Assembly (NCBI RefSeq): GCF_005938675.2
Contig: NZ_VCCH02000038.1
Coordinates: 1 to 64,000, forward strand
Origin: Mycobacterium sp. KBS0706
GTDB lineage: Bacteria > Pseudomonadota > Alphaproteobacteria > DSM-16000 > Inquilinaceae
Length of the DNA: 64,000 nt
Reading direction: 5' to 3'
In this document: one piece after another, positions 53,072 through 62,619 of the stretch
How the letters are laid out: every line of letters begins with the position of its first letter
How positions within the stretch are numbered: position 1 is the first letter of the stretch
Translations under genes and position numbers: made by a program
The notes under the pieces: generated by a model
Told to the model about the DNA's origin: nothing
The model's input: the letters and a program-made list of their open reading frames with translations, nothing else
The model's database searches: none

Positions 53072-53097
53072 GCTGCGAGTCCGGTCGCAGCCCTTTT
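53072..53097 (+). terminator. Intrinsic terminator after the cytochrome-like gene
   Basis: A 7-bp stem GCTGCGA/TCGCAGC (53072-53078 with 53085-53091) with a 6-nt loop, followed by CCTTTT. It lies 17 bp after the stop and before the convergent kinase gene. Confidence 0.7.
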
Positions 53098-53123
53098 CGT
53101 GTCGCCGCACCTGCCGGTCTGGC

Positions 53124-56100
53124 TCACGGCGCCCCGTCCGTGCGCGACGGAAGCGCGAAGGTGACGGTTGCCCCGCGAGTCTCGTTGTTGGCCGCCCAGA
53201 GACGGCCGCCATGCGATTCGACGATCGAACGGCAGATGACGAGCCCCATGCCCATTCCCTGCGGCTTGGTCGTGAAGAACGGCTCGAGGGCGCGCTCCGG
53301 GTCCTTGAAGCCCGCTCCGGCGTCGCGCACCTCGACGAGGATCGTGTCGGGGCCGTCGCGGCGCGAGCGGATCTGGATCGAGCGAGCGTCGTCGGCCACG
53401 GCGTCCATCGCCTCCATTCCATTCCGGATCAGGTTCACCAGCACCTGCTGCACCTGGACGCGATCGAGCGCGACCGACGGCAGGGCCGGATCGAGCGTCG
53501 TCTCGATCCGGACACCCTTTGCCGCAATCTTGTCGGCCATCAGGTGGCAGACCTCACCGATCAAGCGGTTGAGATCTTCCGGCGATCTGACATGCGGCGC
53601 CTGATGGAACAGGGCCCGGATGCGGCTGACGACATCTGCGGCCGAGGTGGCGTCGCGGGCGATGCGTCCGGCCGTGATCTTCGCGCGCTCCAAATTCGGA
53701 GGCTCGGTGGACAGCCAACGCTGGCAGGCGTGGGAATTCGCGACGATCGCAGCCAGCGGCTGGTTGACCTCATGGGCGATCGAGGCGGAAAGCTCAGCCA
53801 GGCTCGCGGCCTGAGTGGCCTGCGCGAGCCTGTCGGCGGCGTGCCGCAACACCTCTTCGCCGTGCTTGCGCTCGGTCAGGTCGACGACGAAGGCCACGCC
53901 CCGGTCTCGTTGCTGGTCGAATGCGGCAACGCCCACCAGTACAGGCACGCGACTGCCATCCTTGCGCAGGTACTCCTTCTCGAGCGGGAGGGCACTCCCC
54001 GTCATTCTCACTTCCGCGATATTCCGCGCGTGACGCTCGTACCACCCTGGCGGAATCAGAGTGGACGTGCTCAGGCGGCCTGCGGCGACATCCTCTCGCT
54101 CGTATCCCACCATGCGGAGAAAGGCGTCGTTGGCCTCGATGATCGACAGGCCGTCGGGTTCGACACCCGGGCCTATGGTCTGCCATATGAAGGTCCCGAT
54201 GATGTTGGCGTCGACCAGCCGGCGGATCTTCGCCTCGCGTTCGGCGACATCGCGGTACAGGCCGGCGTTTTCGAGCGCGATCGCAGCCTGGGAGGCCAGC
54301 AGTTTGAGAATGGCGGTCCGGGCCTGCACGAACACGTCGGGCGCCAGGTTGTTTTCCAGGTACAGCAAGCCGCTGAGCTTGGCCTGCGCGAGAAGCGGCA
54401 GGCAGAGAATCGATTTGCCCTGGTGTTGACGAATATACGGGTCTGCGGCAAATGGCTGCTGCGCAGCGGCATCGTCGAGAACGACCGGATCCTGCGTTCG
54501 CATGACATATTGCAGCACGGATTGGGGCAGCGCCATCTCGGCCGAGGGCTCATCGCGCAGATCGACCGCGATCATCTCGTTGCCGGTGATGGCCTCTGCC
54601 ACGCACCACAATTCGCCCCCGCGCGCGAGTATCAGGACACCGCGCTCGGCGCCCGCCTGTTCGATCGCCGTGCGCATCACAGTATCGATCAGCGTCTCCA
54701 GCACGATCTCACGGGAGATCGTCTGCGACACCTTGATGACTGTCGCGAGGTCGAGATGGTCGACCGGCGTGTCGATCGTGCTGGTCGAACCGGGTGGCGA
54801 TCCTTCCTTGCCGAGCTGCGGAAACATGTCGTCAAGTTGCCGCACCTTGCCGTCGGCTCCCCACCGCAAGTAGCCGTAACGAGCGTTTCGCAGGTAGAGC
54901 TGCCCGATCTCATTCAGGCCGCGTTCAGTATAGAAGCGCGCTGCAGTCTCGTAGGCGACCGCCTCGTTGTGAACAAAACCGCTGGCCCGGGCCGAATGGA
55001 TGGCCTGTTCGTAGAGCCGCTCTGCGTCCAGTTCGCGACCTTCCAATCGCGCGATCTCCGCGCCGACCAGCGCCGCGCGATTCAAGAAGTTCTCCGGGCA
55101 ATTCTCCGCCCATGCTGCGAGTCGTTTGTGATGAGCGGTCAAAGCCGCCAGATGTTGCTGGCGCTCGCCGGAGTGTGACGATCGGTGGAGGCCGTCCGCG
55201 GTACGTGAGGGCGCCGGCCCGTCCTGGTCGGAAACCGCGGACACGCAGGATGCCGCGTGAGAAAGCGCGGCATAGAAGTGATACTCCGCCGTCTCGAAAA
55301 AGCCGACCATCGTCCAGAGCATCGGCTGCGCCTTCGCCGCCGCATCGAGTGCGGAAGAGTAATCGGCTGCAAGGAAGCGGGCCTGCAGCTTCCGGATCCA
55401 GTACACGGCCGGGTTGGGTGTATAATGCCGCTCGACCAGCGCGCCGCCGGTCTGCCCGTCATCGAACCAGCCGAATTCGGGAGTGAACCCGCGGAGGGTA
55501 CTGACCAGGCCGAGCTGCGTGGCGATGATGTCGATCTGGTGCCCGAACCGTGCCCCTTCGGCAAACTCGAGACCGATCTCGGCCTGGCGCTGCGCCTCGA
55601 CCAGCGGGTCACCGGCAGCGAGGAAGTTCGTATTCAGGTTGTCGAGGCTGTACACGGAAATGTTGCGATCGCCGACCTTGGTCGCGACATCGAACGCTCG
55701 CTCCATCAGCCCGCGGCACGCCTTGACGTGCTTCGTCCAGGGCAGGACGAATTGCGCAAACCACAGATAGGTCCGAGCCTGGAAACGCACCAGGTGACGT
55801 TTCTCGACCAGGTCATAGCCGAGTTGACCGAATTGGAGTGCGGCTTTGTAGTCGCCGAACCGAGGCCCGGCAATCTTGCCGAAATACACATAAGCGACAC
55901 ATGAGGCATCGCCGTTGCCGCGCTCCAGGCTGAGGTTGACCGCTCGGCAGACGGTCATGCACAGCAGGTTCTCGTCAATGAAGATTGCCGTCGGAAAAAT
56001 CTTGGTCAGGACATCCAGGGTCGCGAGCGATGCCGGATCGCTCAACAAGGGCAAATCGATGAGATCGCCGATGTCGCGGCTGCCCAACTGAGACCAGACC

Positions 56101-58700
56101 CGTTCGTATTCACGGCGCGCCTCTTCTTCCGTCGGATGGGGGGACCATTCACCCCCCAGATGCCGGAGGTAGTCGAGGCAGGCGGCCACGGCGTGGTCGG
56201 TCTGATCGAGAGTCGTGTACAGATCGATGCGCAGGCATTCGACGGTTGCTCGTTCGACCGTGTCGGCGGCGCGGGTGGCAAGCATGGTCAAGCGCTTCTC
56301 GGCGGCCGTCAGCTCGCCCGTGAGGAACTCGCATTCCGCTCGGTGAAATTCCAGAGCAAAGGCGAGGTCATGGCGGCGCTCCCAACTGTCGCTCGCCTCG
56401 AGTGCGGCGCCGGCGTTCAGGTAGCTAAGCGCCGAAGCGTATGCCGCGGAGGCTTTGGCACGTTTGCCTGCCACCAGATTGAGCTCGGCCAGGTGCTCGC
56501 GCTCGTCCGGTGAGGCGATCAGTGCGGCCCCGCGGTTGAGCTGGTTGACGATCTCGAAGACCGCCTCGTCCTGCTTCTGTGGCGGAGTGCGCGCCGCCAA
56601 CAACCTGCCAATTCGCAGATGGGCCTCGGCCCGTGATGGTTCCGGGATCAGCGAATAGGCCGCTTCTTGAATTCGGTCGTGCACGAATTTGTAGGAACCG
56701 TCCAAACGAACAATCAAATCCAGATGGGTAGCCTCCCATAAATCCAGGCGGACCCGGTCTTCCGATGTTCCACGAACGATCGAAATCGTGGAAACATCGG
56801 CGGTGTTGCCAAGACAGGAAAGCTCCTTGATGGCCTCCTGAGCTGCCATGGGCAGACGGTTGATTTTGCCCACCATGAGGTCAACGACATTATCGGTGTA
56901 GCTCTTGGCCTGGATACGGCTCAGGTCCCAGGACCATCGCCCCAGACCGTGGTCGAACGTGAGCAGGTCTTCGTCGACAAGCGCAGTGACGAACTGGGTG
57001 GCAAAAAACGGATTGCCGCCGGTCTTTCCGTGAACCAGATGCGCCAGCGGCGCCACCAGATCCGATGCGCAGCGAAAGGCATCCGCAAGCAGTGCTCCCA
57101 GATCCTCACGGGTCAAGGGTGCAAGCGTGATCTCCTGCACCACCGCTCCGGCCTGGCGCATCGCTTCCAGCTTGCGCATCAGTGGATGCGATGAATTGAC
57201 TTCATTGTCTCGATAAGCTGCGATCAGCAACAAGTGCTGCGCATCCGATTGACACAGCAGATCCTCGATCAGATCGAGGGTGGCCAGGTCCAGCCATTGC
57301 AGATCATCGAGAAATAGCGCGAGGGGGTGGTCCTGCCGCGCGAACACTCCGAGAAATCGGCGAAACACCAATTGGAAGCGGGCTTGCGCGTCCTGCGGCG
57401 GCAGATCAGGGGTCGGCGGCTGCTCTCCCATGATCAGCTTCAGTTCAGGCACCAGAGTTGCAATGAGCTGCCCGTTCGGGCCCAAGGCTTCGCCGAGTGC
57501 CTGGCGCCAGTCGTGCAGGTCTGCCTCGCTCTTGCCGAGAAGCGGGCGGATCAGGCTCTGAAACGCTTGAGCCAGGGTGGCGTAAGGAATGTCGCGCTTG
57601 TACTGGTCGAACTTGCCCGATGCAAAGAGAGCGCGGGGCGGAACCAGCGCCTTGTGGAGTTCGTTGACGACGGCGGATTTGCCGATTCCGGAATAGCCGG
57701 ACACCAGCACCAGCTCGGGCCTGCCGCCGGCGATCACACGATCGAATGCAGCGAGCAGCGTCTCGATGTCGCGCGCTCTCCCGTAAAGCCTTTCGGGGAT
57801 CGATAGACGATCCGGCAAGTCGGCTTCGCCCGGCAGGAAGCTTCCGATCTGTCCGTTGGCTTGCCAATCCGCCAGGCAGCGCCGCAGGTCGCGCTCGACG
57901 CCGGCGGCGGTCTGATATCGATCCTCCGCCGTCTTGGCGAGCAGTTTTGTGACGATGTGGGAAATCGCGCTCGGGATCTCCGCCAGGCGCTCATGCGGCG
58001 GCACCGGCGTCCGGGCGATATGGCAATGGATCCATTCCAGAGGGTCGGATGCGATGAACGGCAGCGCGCCCGTGAGCATCTGGTAGAAGATCACCCCGAG
58101 TGCGTAAAGATCGCTGCGCGAGTCGATCGACCGGTTCATCCGTCCGGTCTGTTCGGGCGGCATATAGGCGAGCGTCCCGGAGATGAACTCCGGCGGGCCG
58201 GGAGGCCGGCGCTCGCGTGGAAGCCGCGAGGCGAGCCCGAAGCCGGTCAGGTGTACATCTCCCTTCGCGCCGTCGACCAGGATGTGGGCCGGCTTCAGGT
58301 CGCGGTGGACCAGGCCCTGCTGATGGACCTGGCGCAGGGCAGCCGTGATGCCGGTCGCCAGCTCGAGGAATCGCGTTGTCTCAATCGGTCCGCAAAGATG
58401 CCGCTCCAGCGGGTCGCCACCCGGATCCTCGAGAAGCAACAAAGCCCGATCGCGGACGAATTCCAGCGGCCGGGCAGCCCACGCACTCTCCAGATGGTCT
58501 TTCAGCCCGTATTCGTGCGCGAGACGGTCGACGCTGGCCGGCGGCGGGGACTCCGCGGTCAGCCGCAGCGCCAGCACGCTGCGCGGTCCCCTCTTTTCGT
58601 CGGCACGCCATGCCCGGGAGAGCGCGCGCTCACCGTCTTCCCACAGCACTTGGATTCGGTGATCTTCCAGGCCGGCGCCGGACGAGACGTACCGGCTCAT
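53124..58700 (-). CDS. Giant multidomain sensor histidine kinase with kinase-like and AAA ATPase domains
   Basis: An 1858-residue protein. Residues about 1-275 are a Ser/Thr-kinase-like domain that looks degenerate: HRDLKPAHILV has His for the usual Asn, and the DFG position reads GFG (LTGFGLAS). An AAA/STAND ATPase follows with Walker A SGYSGIGKSA (about 335) and ALFLDDLQWLD, then a long helical region. A GAF domain (about 1330-1480), a PAS domain (about 1490-1605), HisKA with SIAHEVNQPL (about 1640) and HATPase with RNGMEAM, DAGAGF and GMGMGLVICRS (about 1820) complete it. No receiver domain or response regulator is adjacent. The phosphorylated histidine and ATP sites look intact. It starts 37 bp after the dienelactone hydrolase gene. 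Confidence 0.93.
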   Translation of the reverse strand: MSRYVSSGAGLEDHRIQVLWEDGERALSRAWRADEKRGPRSVLALRLTAESPPPASVDRLAHEYGLKDHLESAWAARPLEFVRDRALLLLEDPGGDPLERHLCGPIETTRFLELATGITAALRQVHQQGLVHRDLKPAHILVDGAKGDVHLTGFGLASRLPRERRPPGPPEFISGTLAYMPPEQTGRMNRSIDSRSDLYALGVIFYQMLTGALPFIASDPLEWIHCHIARTPVPPHERLAEIPSAISHIVTKLLAKTAEDRYQTAAGVERDLRRCLADWQANGQIGSFLPGEADLPDRLSIPERLYGRARDIETLLAAFDRVIAGGRPELVLVSGYSGIGKSAVVNELHKALVPPRALFASGKFDQYKRDIPYATLAQAFQSLIRPLLGKSEADLHDWRQALGEALGPNGQLIATLVPELKLIMGEQPPTPDLPPQDAQARFQLVFRRFLGVFARQDHPLALFLDDLQWLDLATLDLIEDLLCQSDAQHLLLIAAYRDNEVNSSHPLMRKLEAMRQAGAVVQEITLAPLTREDLGALLADAFRCASDLVAPLAHLVHGKTGGNPFFATQFVTALVDEDLLTFDHGLGRWSWDLSRIQAKSYTDNVVDLMVGKINRLPMAAQEAIKELSCLGNTADVSTISIVRGTSEDRVRLDLWEATHLDLIVRLDGSYKFVHDRIQEAAYSLIPEPSRAEAHLRIGRLLAARTPPQKQDEAVFEIVNQLNRGAALIASPDEREHLAELNLVAGKRAKASAAYASALSYLNAGAALEASDSWERRHDLAFALEFHRAECEFLTGELTAAEKRLTMLATRAADTVERATVECLRIDLYTTLDQTDHAVAACLDYLRHLGGEWSPHPTEEEARREYERVWSQLGSRDIGDLIDLPLLSDPASLATLDVLTKIFPTAIFIDENLLCMTVCRAVNLSLERGNGDASCVAYVYFGKIAGPRFGDYKAALQFGQLGYDLVEKRHLVRFQARTYLWFAQFVLPWTKHVKACRGLMERAFDVATKVGDRNISVYSLDNLNTNFLAAGDPLVEAQRQAEIGLEFAEGARFGHQIDIIATQLGLVSTLRGFTPEFGWFDDGQTGGALVERHYTPNPAVYWIRKLQARFLAADYSSALDAAAKAQPMLWTMVGFFETAEYHFYAALSHAASCVSAVSDQDGPAPSRTADGLHRSSHSGERQQHLAALTAHHKRLAAWAENCPENFLNRAALVGAEIARLEGRELDAERLYEQAIHSARASGFVHNEAVAYETAARFYTERGLNEIGQLYLRNARYGYLRWGADGKVRQLDDMFPQLGKEGSPPGSTSTIDTPVDHLDLATVIKVSQTISREIVLETLIDTVMRTAIEQAGAERGVLILARGGELWCVAEAITGNEMIAVDLRDEPSAEMALPQSVLQYVMRTQDPVVLDDAAAQQPFAADPYIRQHQGKSILCLPLLAQAKLSGLLYLENNLAPDVFVQARTAILKLLASQAAIALENAGLYRDVAEREAKIRRLVDANIIGTFIWQTIGPGVEPDGLSIIEANDAFLRMVGYEREDVAAGRLSTSTLIPPGWYERHARNIAEVRMTGSALPLEKEYLRKDGSRVPVLVGVAAFDQQRDRGVAFVVDLTERKHGEEVLRHAADRLAQATQAASLAELSASIAHEVNQPLAAIVANSHACQRWLSTEPPNLERAKITAGRIARDATSAADVVSRIRALFHQAPHVRSPEDLNRLIGEVCHLMADKIAAKGVRIETTLDPALPSVALDRVQVQQVLVNLIRNGMEAMDAVADDARSIQIRSRRDGPDTILVEVRDAGAGFKDPERALEPFFTTKPQGMGMGLVICRSIVESHGGRLWAANNETRGATVTFALPSRTDGAP

Positions 58701-58737
58701 CTATCGCGTGCCCTGGACGAGGTCACTGTCTTCCGGG

Positions 58738-59481
58738 TCATTGTCGGCCTCCGCCGGCGAACACCTCCTCGAACAGCGCCAGCATCATCGTCCACGACCG
58801 CTTGTCCGCAGCGCGATCGTAGCCGTAGCCGGGCTTGTTCAATCGGTCGATGTCGGGATTGGTGTGCGCATGTCCGACTCTGCCGAAGAGGTGAAGCTGC
58901 CAGTCCACCTGCTTTCGTTCCATTTCCGCTGCGAAATCGGCCCTGTCTTGCGCCGGCACATCGGGATCCTGGTCGCCAATCATCATCAGGACCTTGGCCT
59001 GGATCGGTTCATCCAGGCTTCCTGCGGGACGCATCAGACCGGGATGAAAGCCGACGGCGCATCGAACCGGCGCCCCGCTGCGCGCAAGTTCGAGAGCGGT
59101 CATTCCTCCCTGGCAGAAGCCGATCGCCGCCAGCCGCTCCTGATCCACCCCAGGTAGGGTCGTCAGGACCCTGAGCGCAGCGCTCGCGCGAGCCAGCATC
59201 AGTCCTGGAGCGGACACCAACTCGATATGGCGGCTCACCGCCTCCGACAACGACAACCCTTCGACGCCATACATGTCGAGAGCGAATGCGGCGTAGCCGA
59301 GCTCGGCCAGGCGTCTCGTTCGCGCCCGGATATGATCATTCATCCCGAAGGCCTCGTGTGCCACCAGGATCGCCGGCTTTTTCACATGCGGCGCATCATC
59401 GGCGAAATAGCCCGTCAGCCTGGCGCCGTCACAGTCATAGACGATCGCGCGTGTTTCCAACGTCAGATCTCCCTGGGCCAT
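58738..59481 (-). CDS. Dienelactone hydrolase-family protein
   Basis: A 247-residue alpha/beta hydrolase. The nucleophile is the cysteine of GFCQGG (C123), as in dienelactone hydrolases. The acid residue lies in MIGDQDPDVP (about 167-176) and the histidine in RVGHAHTNP. The N-terminal VAHEAFGMNDHIRARTRRLA is the family oxyanion region. It hydrolyses lactones or esters in aromatic degradation or related pathways; the substrate here is unknown. Probably co-transcribed with the giant sensor kinase downstream. Confidence 0.92.
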   Translation of the reverse strand: MAQGDLTLETRAIVYDCDGARLTGYFADDAPHVKKPAILVAHEAFGMNDHIRARTRRLAELGYAAFALDMYGVEGLSLSEAVSRHIELVSAPGLMLARASAALRVLTTLPGVDQERLAAIGFCQGGMTALELARSGAPVRCAVGFHPGLMRPAGSLDEPIQAKVLMMIGDQDPDVPAQDRADFAAEMERKQVDWQLHLFGRVGHAHTNPDIDRLNKPGYGYDRAADKRSWTMMLALFEEVFAGGGRQ

Positions 59482-59702
59482 CCTCCTGAGAGACCGTTAA
59501 TGCCCCAGTCTTGGCAAGGCATAAAGCATGCTCGGGCGCACGCCGCTCGCCTCCCGACCGGAAGCGACGATTGCGCGATGACATGCCCCCCGAGATCCCG
59601 CGGACCTCCCCGCCTGACCCGGGAAACCGTCGGGCCGCGCCGGCGATGCGGTTTTGCGATCGGATGACCCGATCCGGCCCAGACTCACCCGCTCTCCAAA
59701 CC
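59482..59702. other. Intergenic region without a recognised feature
   Basis: About 220 bp between the start of the dienelactone hydrolase and the end of the hypothetical gene. It presumably carries the promoter for the hydrolase-kinase pair; I see no operator-like repeat, terminator or credible small ORF. Confidence 0.35.
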
Positions 59703-60221
59703 TCAGAGCAGCGGTGAATCCGCGGCGACGAGCAGCCAGGGCAGGGCCAGGCCGGCGGCCCGGCCGATCGCCCACCAGGCCGGGCCGAGGTCGCGCGCTT
59801 CGACCAGGCGGTCGAGATCGATCAGCAGCACCTCGTGCCGGCCGGTGTCGCCGGTCGCGACCCAGTGATTGATGCGGTTCGACCCGTCGATTACCCAGAA
59901 CTCGCCCGACCGGCGGGCCATCAGCACCGGCCCCTGCAGCCCCCAGGGCTCGGTCCGGTCGTGGCGCCCGTTGCCGTGGCGGGCCAGCGCCTCGGTCGAC
60001 CACAGCTCGCGGGTGATCGTCCAGCGGCCGTCGCCGGGCGACAGCGCGCCGAACCGCTTCGCGAGCAAGCGCCGCAGCACGTTGCGGCCCAGCCATGCGC
60101 CGCGGCGGCGATGGTTCCGCAGCACGCGCCAGACCTCACGCCACAGGCGATCCCGATACCGCAACCCGCAATCCCCCTTCCCGCCCCCGGCTGGGCAAGC
60201 CGAAATGCGGCGCCCTGGCAA
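59703..60221 (-). CDS. Hypothetical protein
   Basis: Up to 172 residues. The C-terminal two thirds look like a real protein: LSPGDGRWTITRELW, GPVLMARRSGEFWVIDGSNR, HEVLLIDLDRL, then a short hydrophobic tail. The N-terminus is uncertain: the listed start is a TTG, there is no good ribosome site, and the first 45 residues are basic and arginine-rich. The VIDGSNRINHW segment has a ParB/sulfiredoxin-like ring but no clear motif. Function unknown. Confidence 0.45.
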   Translation of the reverse strand: MPGRRISACPAGGGKGDCGLRYRDRLWREVWRVLRNHRRRGAWLGRNVLRRLLAKRFGALSPGDGRWTITRELWSTEALARHGNGRHDRTEPWGLQGPVLMARRSGEFWVIDGSNRINHWVATGDTGRHEVLLIDLDRLVEARDLGPAWWAIGRAAGLALPWLLVAADSPLL

Positions 60222-60309
60222 CTGGGGGTTGAAGGCGAAAATTACAGTTTTGTGATATTCCCGCCAACAGTCAGATGCGAGAAGACCTCCCCTCGCCCGG
60301 GACCGCTCG

Positions 60310-61626
60310 TCAGCGGCCGACCCGGGTCAGGTCCTGGTCGTGCGTCTCGCGGATCAGCCAGACCGCGACCACGCTGATCACCGCGGCGATGCTGATATAG
60401 AAGCCGACCCAGCCGAGCCCGCCCTGGTCGACCAGCGTCTGGGCGATGTAGGGCGCCAGCGACGCGCCGAGGATGCCGGCCAGGTTGTAGGTCAGCGACG
60501 CCCCGGTGTAGCGCACCCGGGTCGGGAACAGCTCGGGCAGGAAGGCGCCCATCGGGCCGAAGATCAGCCCCATCAGGAACAGGCCGAGGCACAGGAACAG
60601 GGTGACCAGCAGCACCGAGCCGCTGCCCAGCAGCGGGGCCAGGGCGAAGCCGAACAGCGCCGTCAGGACGCCGCCGACGATCAGCACCGGCCGCCGCCCC
60701 AGCCGGTCGCTGAGCCAGGAGGACAGCGGGATGCCGAGGCCGAGGAAGATGATGGCGATGCATTCCAGCCCGAGGAAGGCCTGGCGCGAATAGCCGAGCG
60801 CCTTGGTGCCGTAGCCGAGCGAGAACACCGTGGTGATGTAGAACAGGGCGTAGCAGGACACCATCGCCAGCGTGCCGAGGATGGTGATGCGGGTGTAGCG
60901 GGCCAGCACCTCGCCGATCGGCACGCGCACCCGCTCCTGCCGCTCCATCGCCGCGCGGAACACCGGCGTCTCGACCAGCTTCAGCCGGACATAGAGGCCG
61001 ACCGCCACCAGCACGGCGCTGAGCAGGAACGGCACGCGCCAGCCCCAGGCCCGGAACTGCGCATCGTCCAGCCCCAGCGCCAGCAGCAGGAACAGCCCGT
61101 TGGCGGCGAGGAAGCCGATCGGCGCGCCGAGCTGCGGGAACATGCCGAACCAGCCGCGCTTGCCGGCCGGGGCGTTCTCCACCGCCAGCAGCGCCGCGCC
61201 GCCCCATTCGCCGCCGAGGCCGAGGCCCTGGCCGAAGCGCAGCAGGCACAGGAGCGCCGGCGCCAGCCAGCCGATCGCGGCATAGCCCGGCACCACGCCG
61301 ATCAGCGTGGTCGAGACGCCCATCAGCAGCAGCGACGCCACCAGGGTCGCCTTGCGGCCGACGCGGTCGCCGAAATGGCCGAGCAGGGCCGAGCCGACCG
61401 GACGGGCGACGAAGGCGATGGCGAAGGTGGCGAAGGCGAGCAGCAGCTGCGCCGCATCCGATTCCTGCGGGAAGAACACCGGCCCGAACACCAGGGCCGC
61501 AGCCGTGCCGTAGAGGTAGAAATCGTAGAACTCGATGGCAGTGCCGACCAGGCTCGCCATCACGATCCGGCCGGTGGAATTGGCGGCGGCCGGGGCGGCC
61601 GTCCTCCCATAGGTTGTTTCCGTCAT
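60310..61626 (-). CDS. MFS transporter, metabolite:H+ symporter (MHS) type
   Basis: A 438-residue major facilitator with 12 membrane segments. The N-terminal VGTAIEFYDFYLYGTAAAL (about 27-45), motif A GHFGDRVGRKATLV (about 83-96) and GLGLGGEWGGAALLAVENAP (about 131-150) are the hallmarks of the MHS subfamily (ProP, ShiA, KgtP). The substrate is likely an organic acid, betaine or similar. The internal ATG (MTETTYG) is chosen because the upstream 26 codons are basic and unlike a transporter start. Divergent from the methyltransferase gene. Confidence 0.92.
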   Translation of the reverse strand: MTETTYGRTAAPAAANSTGRIVMASLVGTAIEFYDFYLYGTAAALVFGPVFFPQESDAAQLLLAFATFAIAFVARPVGSALLGHFGDRVGRKATLVASLLLMGVSTTLIGVVPGYAAIGWLAPALLCLLRFGQGLGLGGEWGGAALLAVENAPAGKRGWFGMFPQLGAPIGFLAANGLFLLLALGLDDAQFRAWGWRVPFLLSAVLVAVGLYVRLKLVETPVFRAAMERQERVRVPIGEVLARYTRITILGTLAMVSCYALFYITTVFSLGYGTKALGYSRQAFLGLECIAIIFLGLGIPLSSWLSDRLGRRPVLIVGGVLTALFGFALAPLLGSGSVLLVTLFLCLGLFLMGLIFGPMGAFLPELFPTRVRYTGASLTYNLAGILGASLAPYIAQTLVDQGGLGWVGFYISIAAVISVVAVWLIRETHDQDLTRVGR

Positions 61627-61870
61627 GAAGGATGGCACCGATCGTTGCACGGGGCGAAGAACCAGGATCCTTTTGTGTCGCGGCCGCCGCACCGTCAACA
61701 GCAAGCCGCCGCGTCGCCCTCCACCCCCGGCATGGCTGCATCGCGCCCGCCGGGAAGCGCCGGCGAGTTGCGATGATCTTGCGATTGGCGCCGGAACGGA
61801 GCATCAAGCGTCCGTCGCCCGGAGGACCGGACGCCTCCATCCGTTCGACGTCGCAAGGACCCGTCGCCCG
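61627..61870. promoter_or_regulatory. Divergent promoter region, MHS transporter and methyltransferase
   Basis: 244 bp between divergent starts. I see no clear operator or promoter hexamers; the region is G+C-rich with no credible ORF. Confidence 0.35.
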
Positions 61871-62470
61871 ATGACCGACCGCAAAGCCGGCCAAGACCGG
61901 CCGGACATGAACCCCTGGCTGTTCTTCCGCCGCTGGCTCGCCAACCCCCGCGAGGTGGGATCGGTGGCGCCGTCGTCGCCCGCCCTGAAGCGCCGGCTGA
62001 CCCAGGAGGTCGTGCGCGCCCCCGACGAATATGTGGTCGAGCTGGGCGGCGGCACCGGGGCCATCACCCGCGGCATCCTGGAGCGCGGCGTCCCCCCCGA
62101 GCGCCTGTATGTGCTCGAGATCAACCCGGAGATGGCGCAACATCTGCGCGACATCTTCCCTGGCATCCACGTGATCGAAGGCGACGCCCGCCGCCTGGGC
62201 GAGATCCTGCCGCCCGAGGTGGTCGGCAAGGTCGGCACCACGGTGTGCGGCATCCCGATGCTGCTGCTGACGCTGGAGGAGCAGCAGGCGATCCTCGATT
62301 CGGCCTATTCGGTGATGCCGAAGGGCCGGCAGGTCGTGCTCTACACTTACGCCCTGTCCTCGCCGCTGCCGCGCGACAAGCTGGGCCTGACCGGCCGCCG
62401 CGTCGGCTTCGTCCCGGCCAACATCCCGCCGGCCTCGGTCTGGGCCTATCGGCAGCGCCGCGCCGGCTGA
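61871..62470 (+). CDS. pmtA: PmtA-type phospholipid N-methyltransferase
   Basis: A 199-residue SAM-dependent methyltransferase. The opening WLFFRRWLANPREVGSVAPS (about 15-34) and the SAM motif VVELGGGTGAITRGIL (about 56-71) match the Rhodobacter/Agrobacterium-type PmtA enzymes. VLEINPEMAQHL and IEGDARRLGEIL complete the motif set. These enzymes methylate phosphatidylethanolamine towards phosphatidylcholine. The family shares its fold with rRNA dimethyltransferases, so assignment to lipid substrate is by the N-terminal motif. A second possible ATG lies 12 codons on (MNPWLF). Confidence 0.85.
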   Translation: MTDRKAGQDRPDMNPWLFFRRWLANPREVGSVAPSSPALKRRLTQEVVRAPDEYVVELGGGTGAITRGILERGVPPERLYVLEINPEMAQHLRDIFPGIHVIEGDARRLGEILPPEVVGKVGTTVCGIPMLLLTLEEQQAILDSAYSVMPKGRQVVLYTYALSSPLPRDKLGLTGRRVGFVPANIPPASVWAYRQRRAG

Positions 62471-62619
62471 CGCGCCTCGCTCCGCTTCCGCCGCCCCGCC
62501 GGACAGGGCATACTGGGCCATTCGACGGATCGACCGGCGGCGGCCTGGCCGGCCGCAAGGTCGTGCGTTCATGGCCGGCCACGGTGCCGCGGCCGCCTGG
62601 CTTCGGAGGATGTGCGACG

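Noticed and set aside
53124..59481. A complete two-component system
   Set aside because: No receiver domain occurs in the giant kinase and no response-regulator gene is adjacent.
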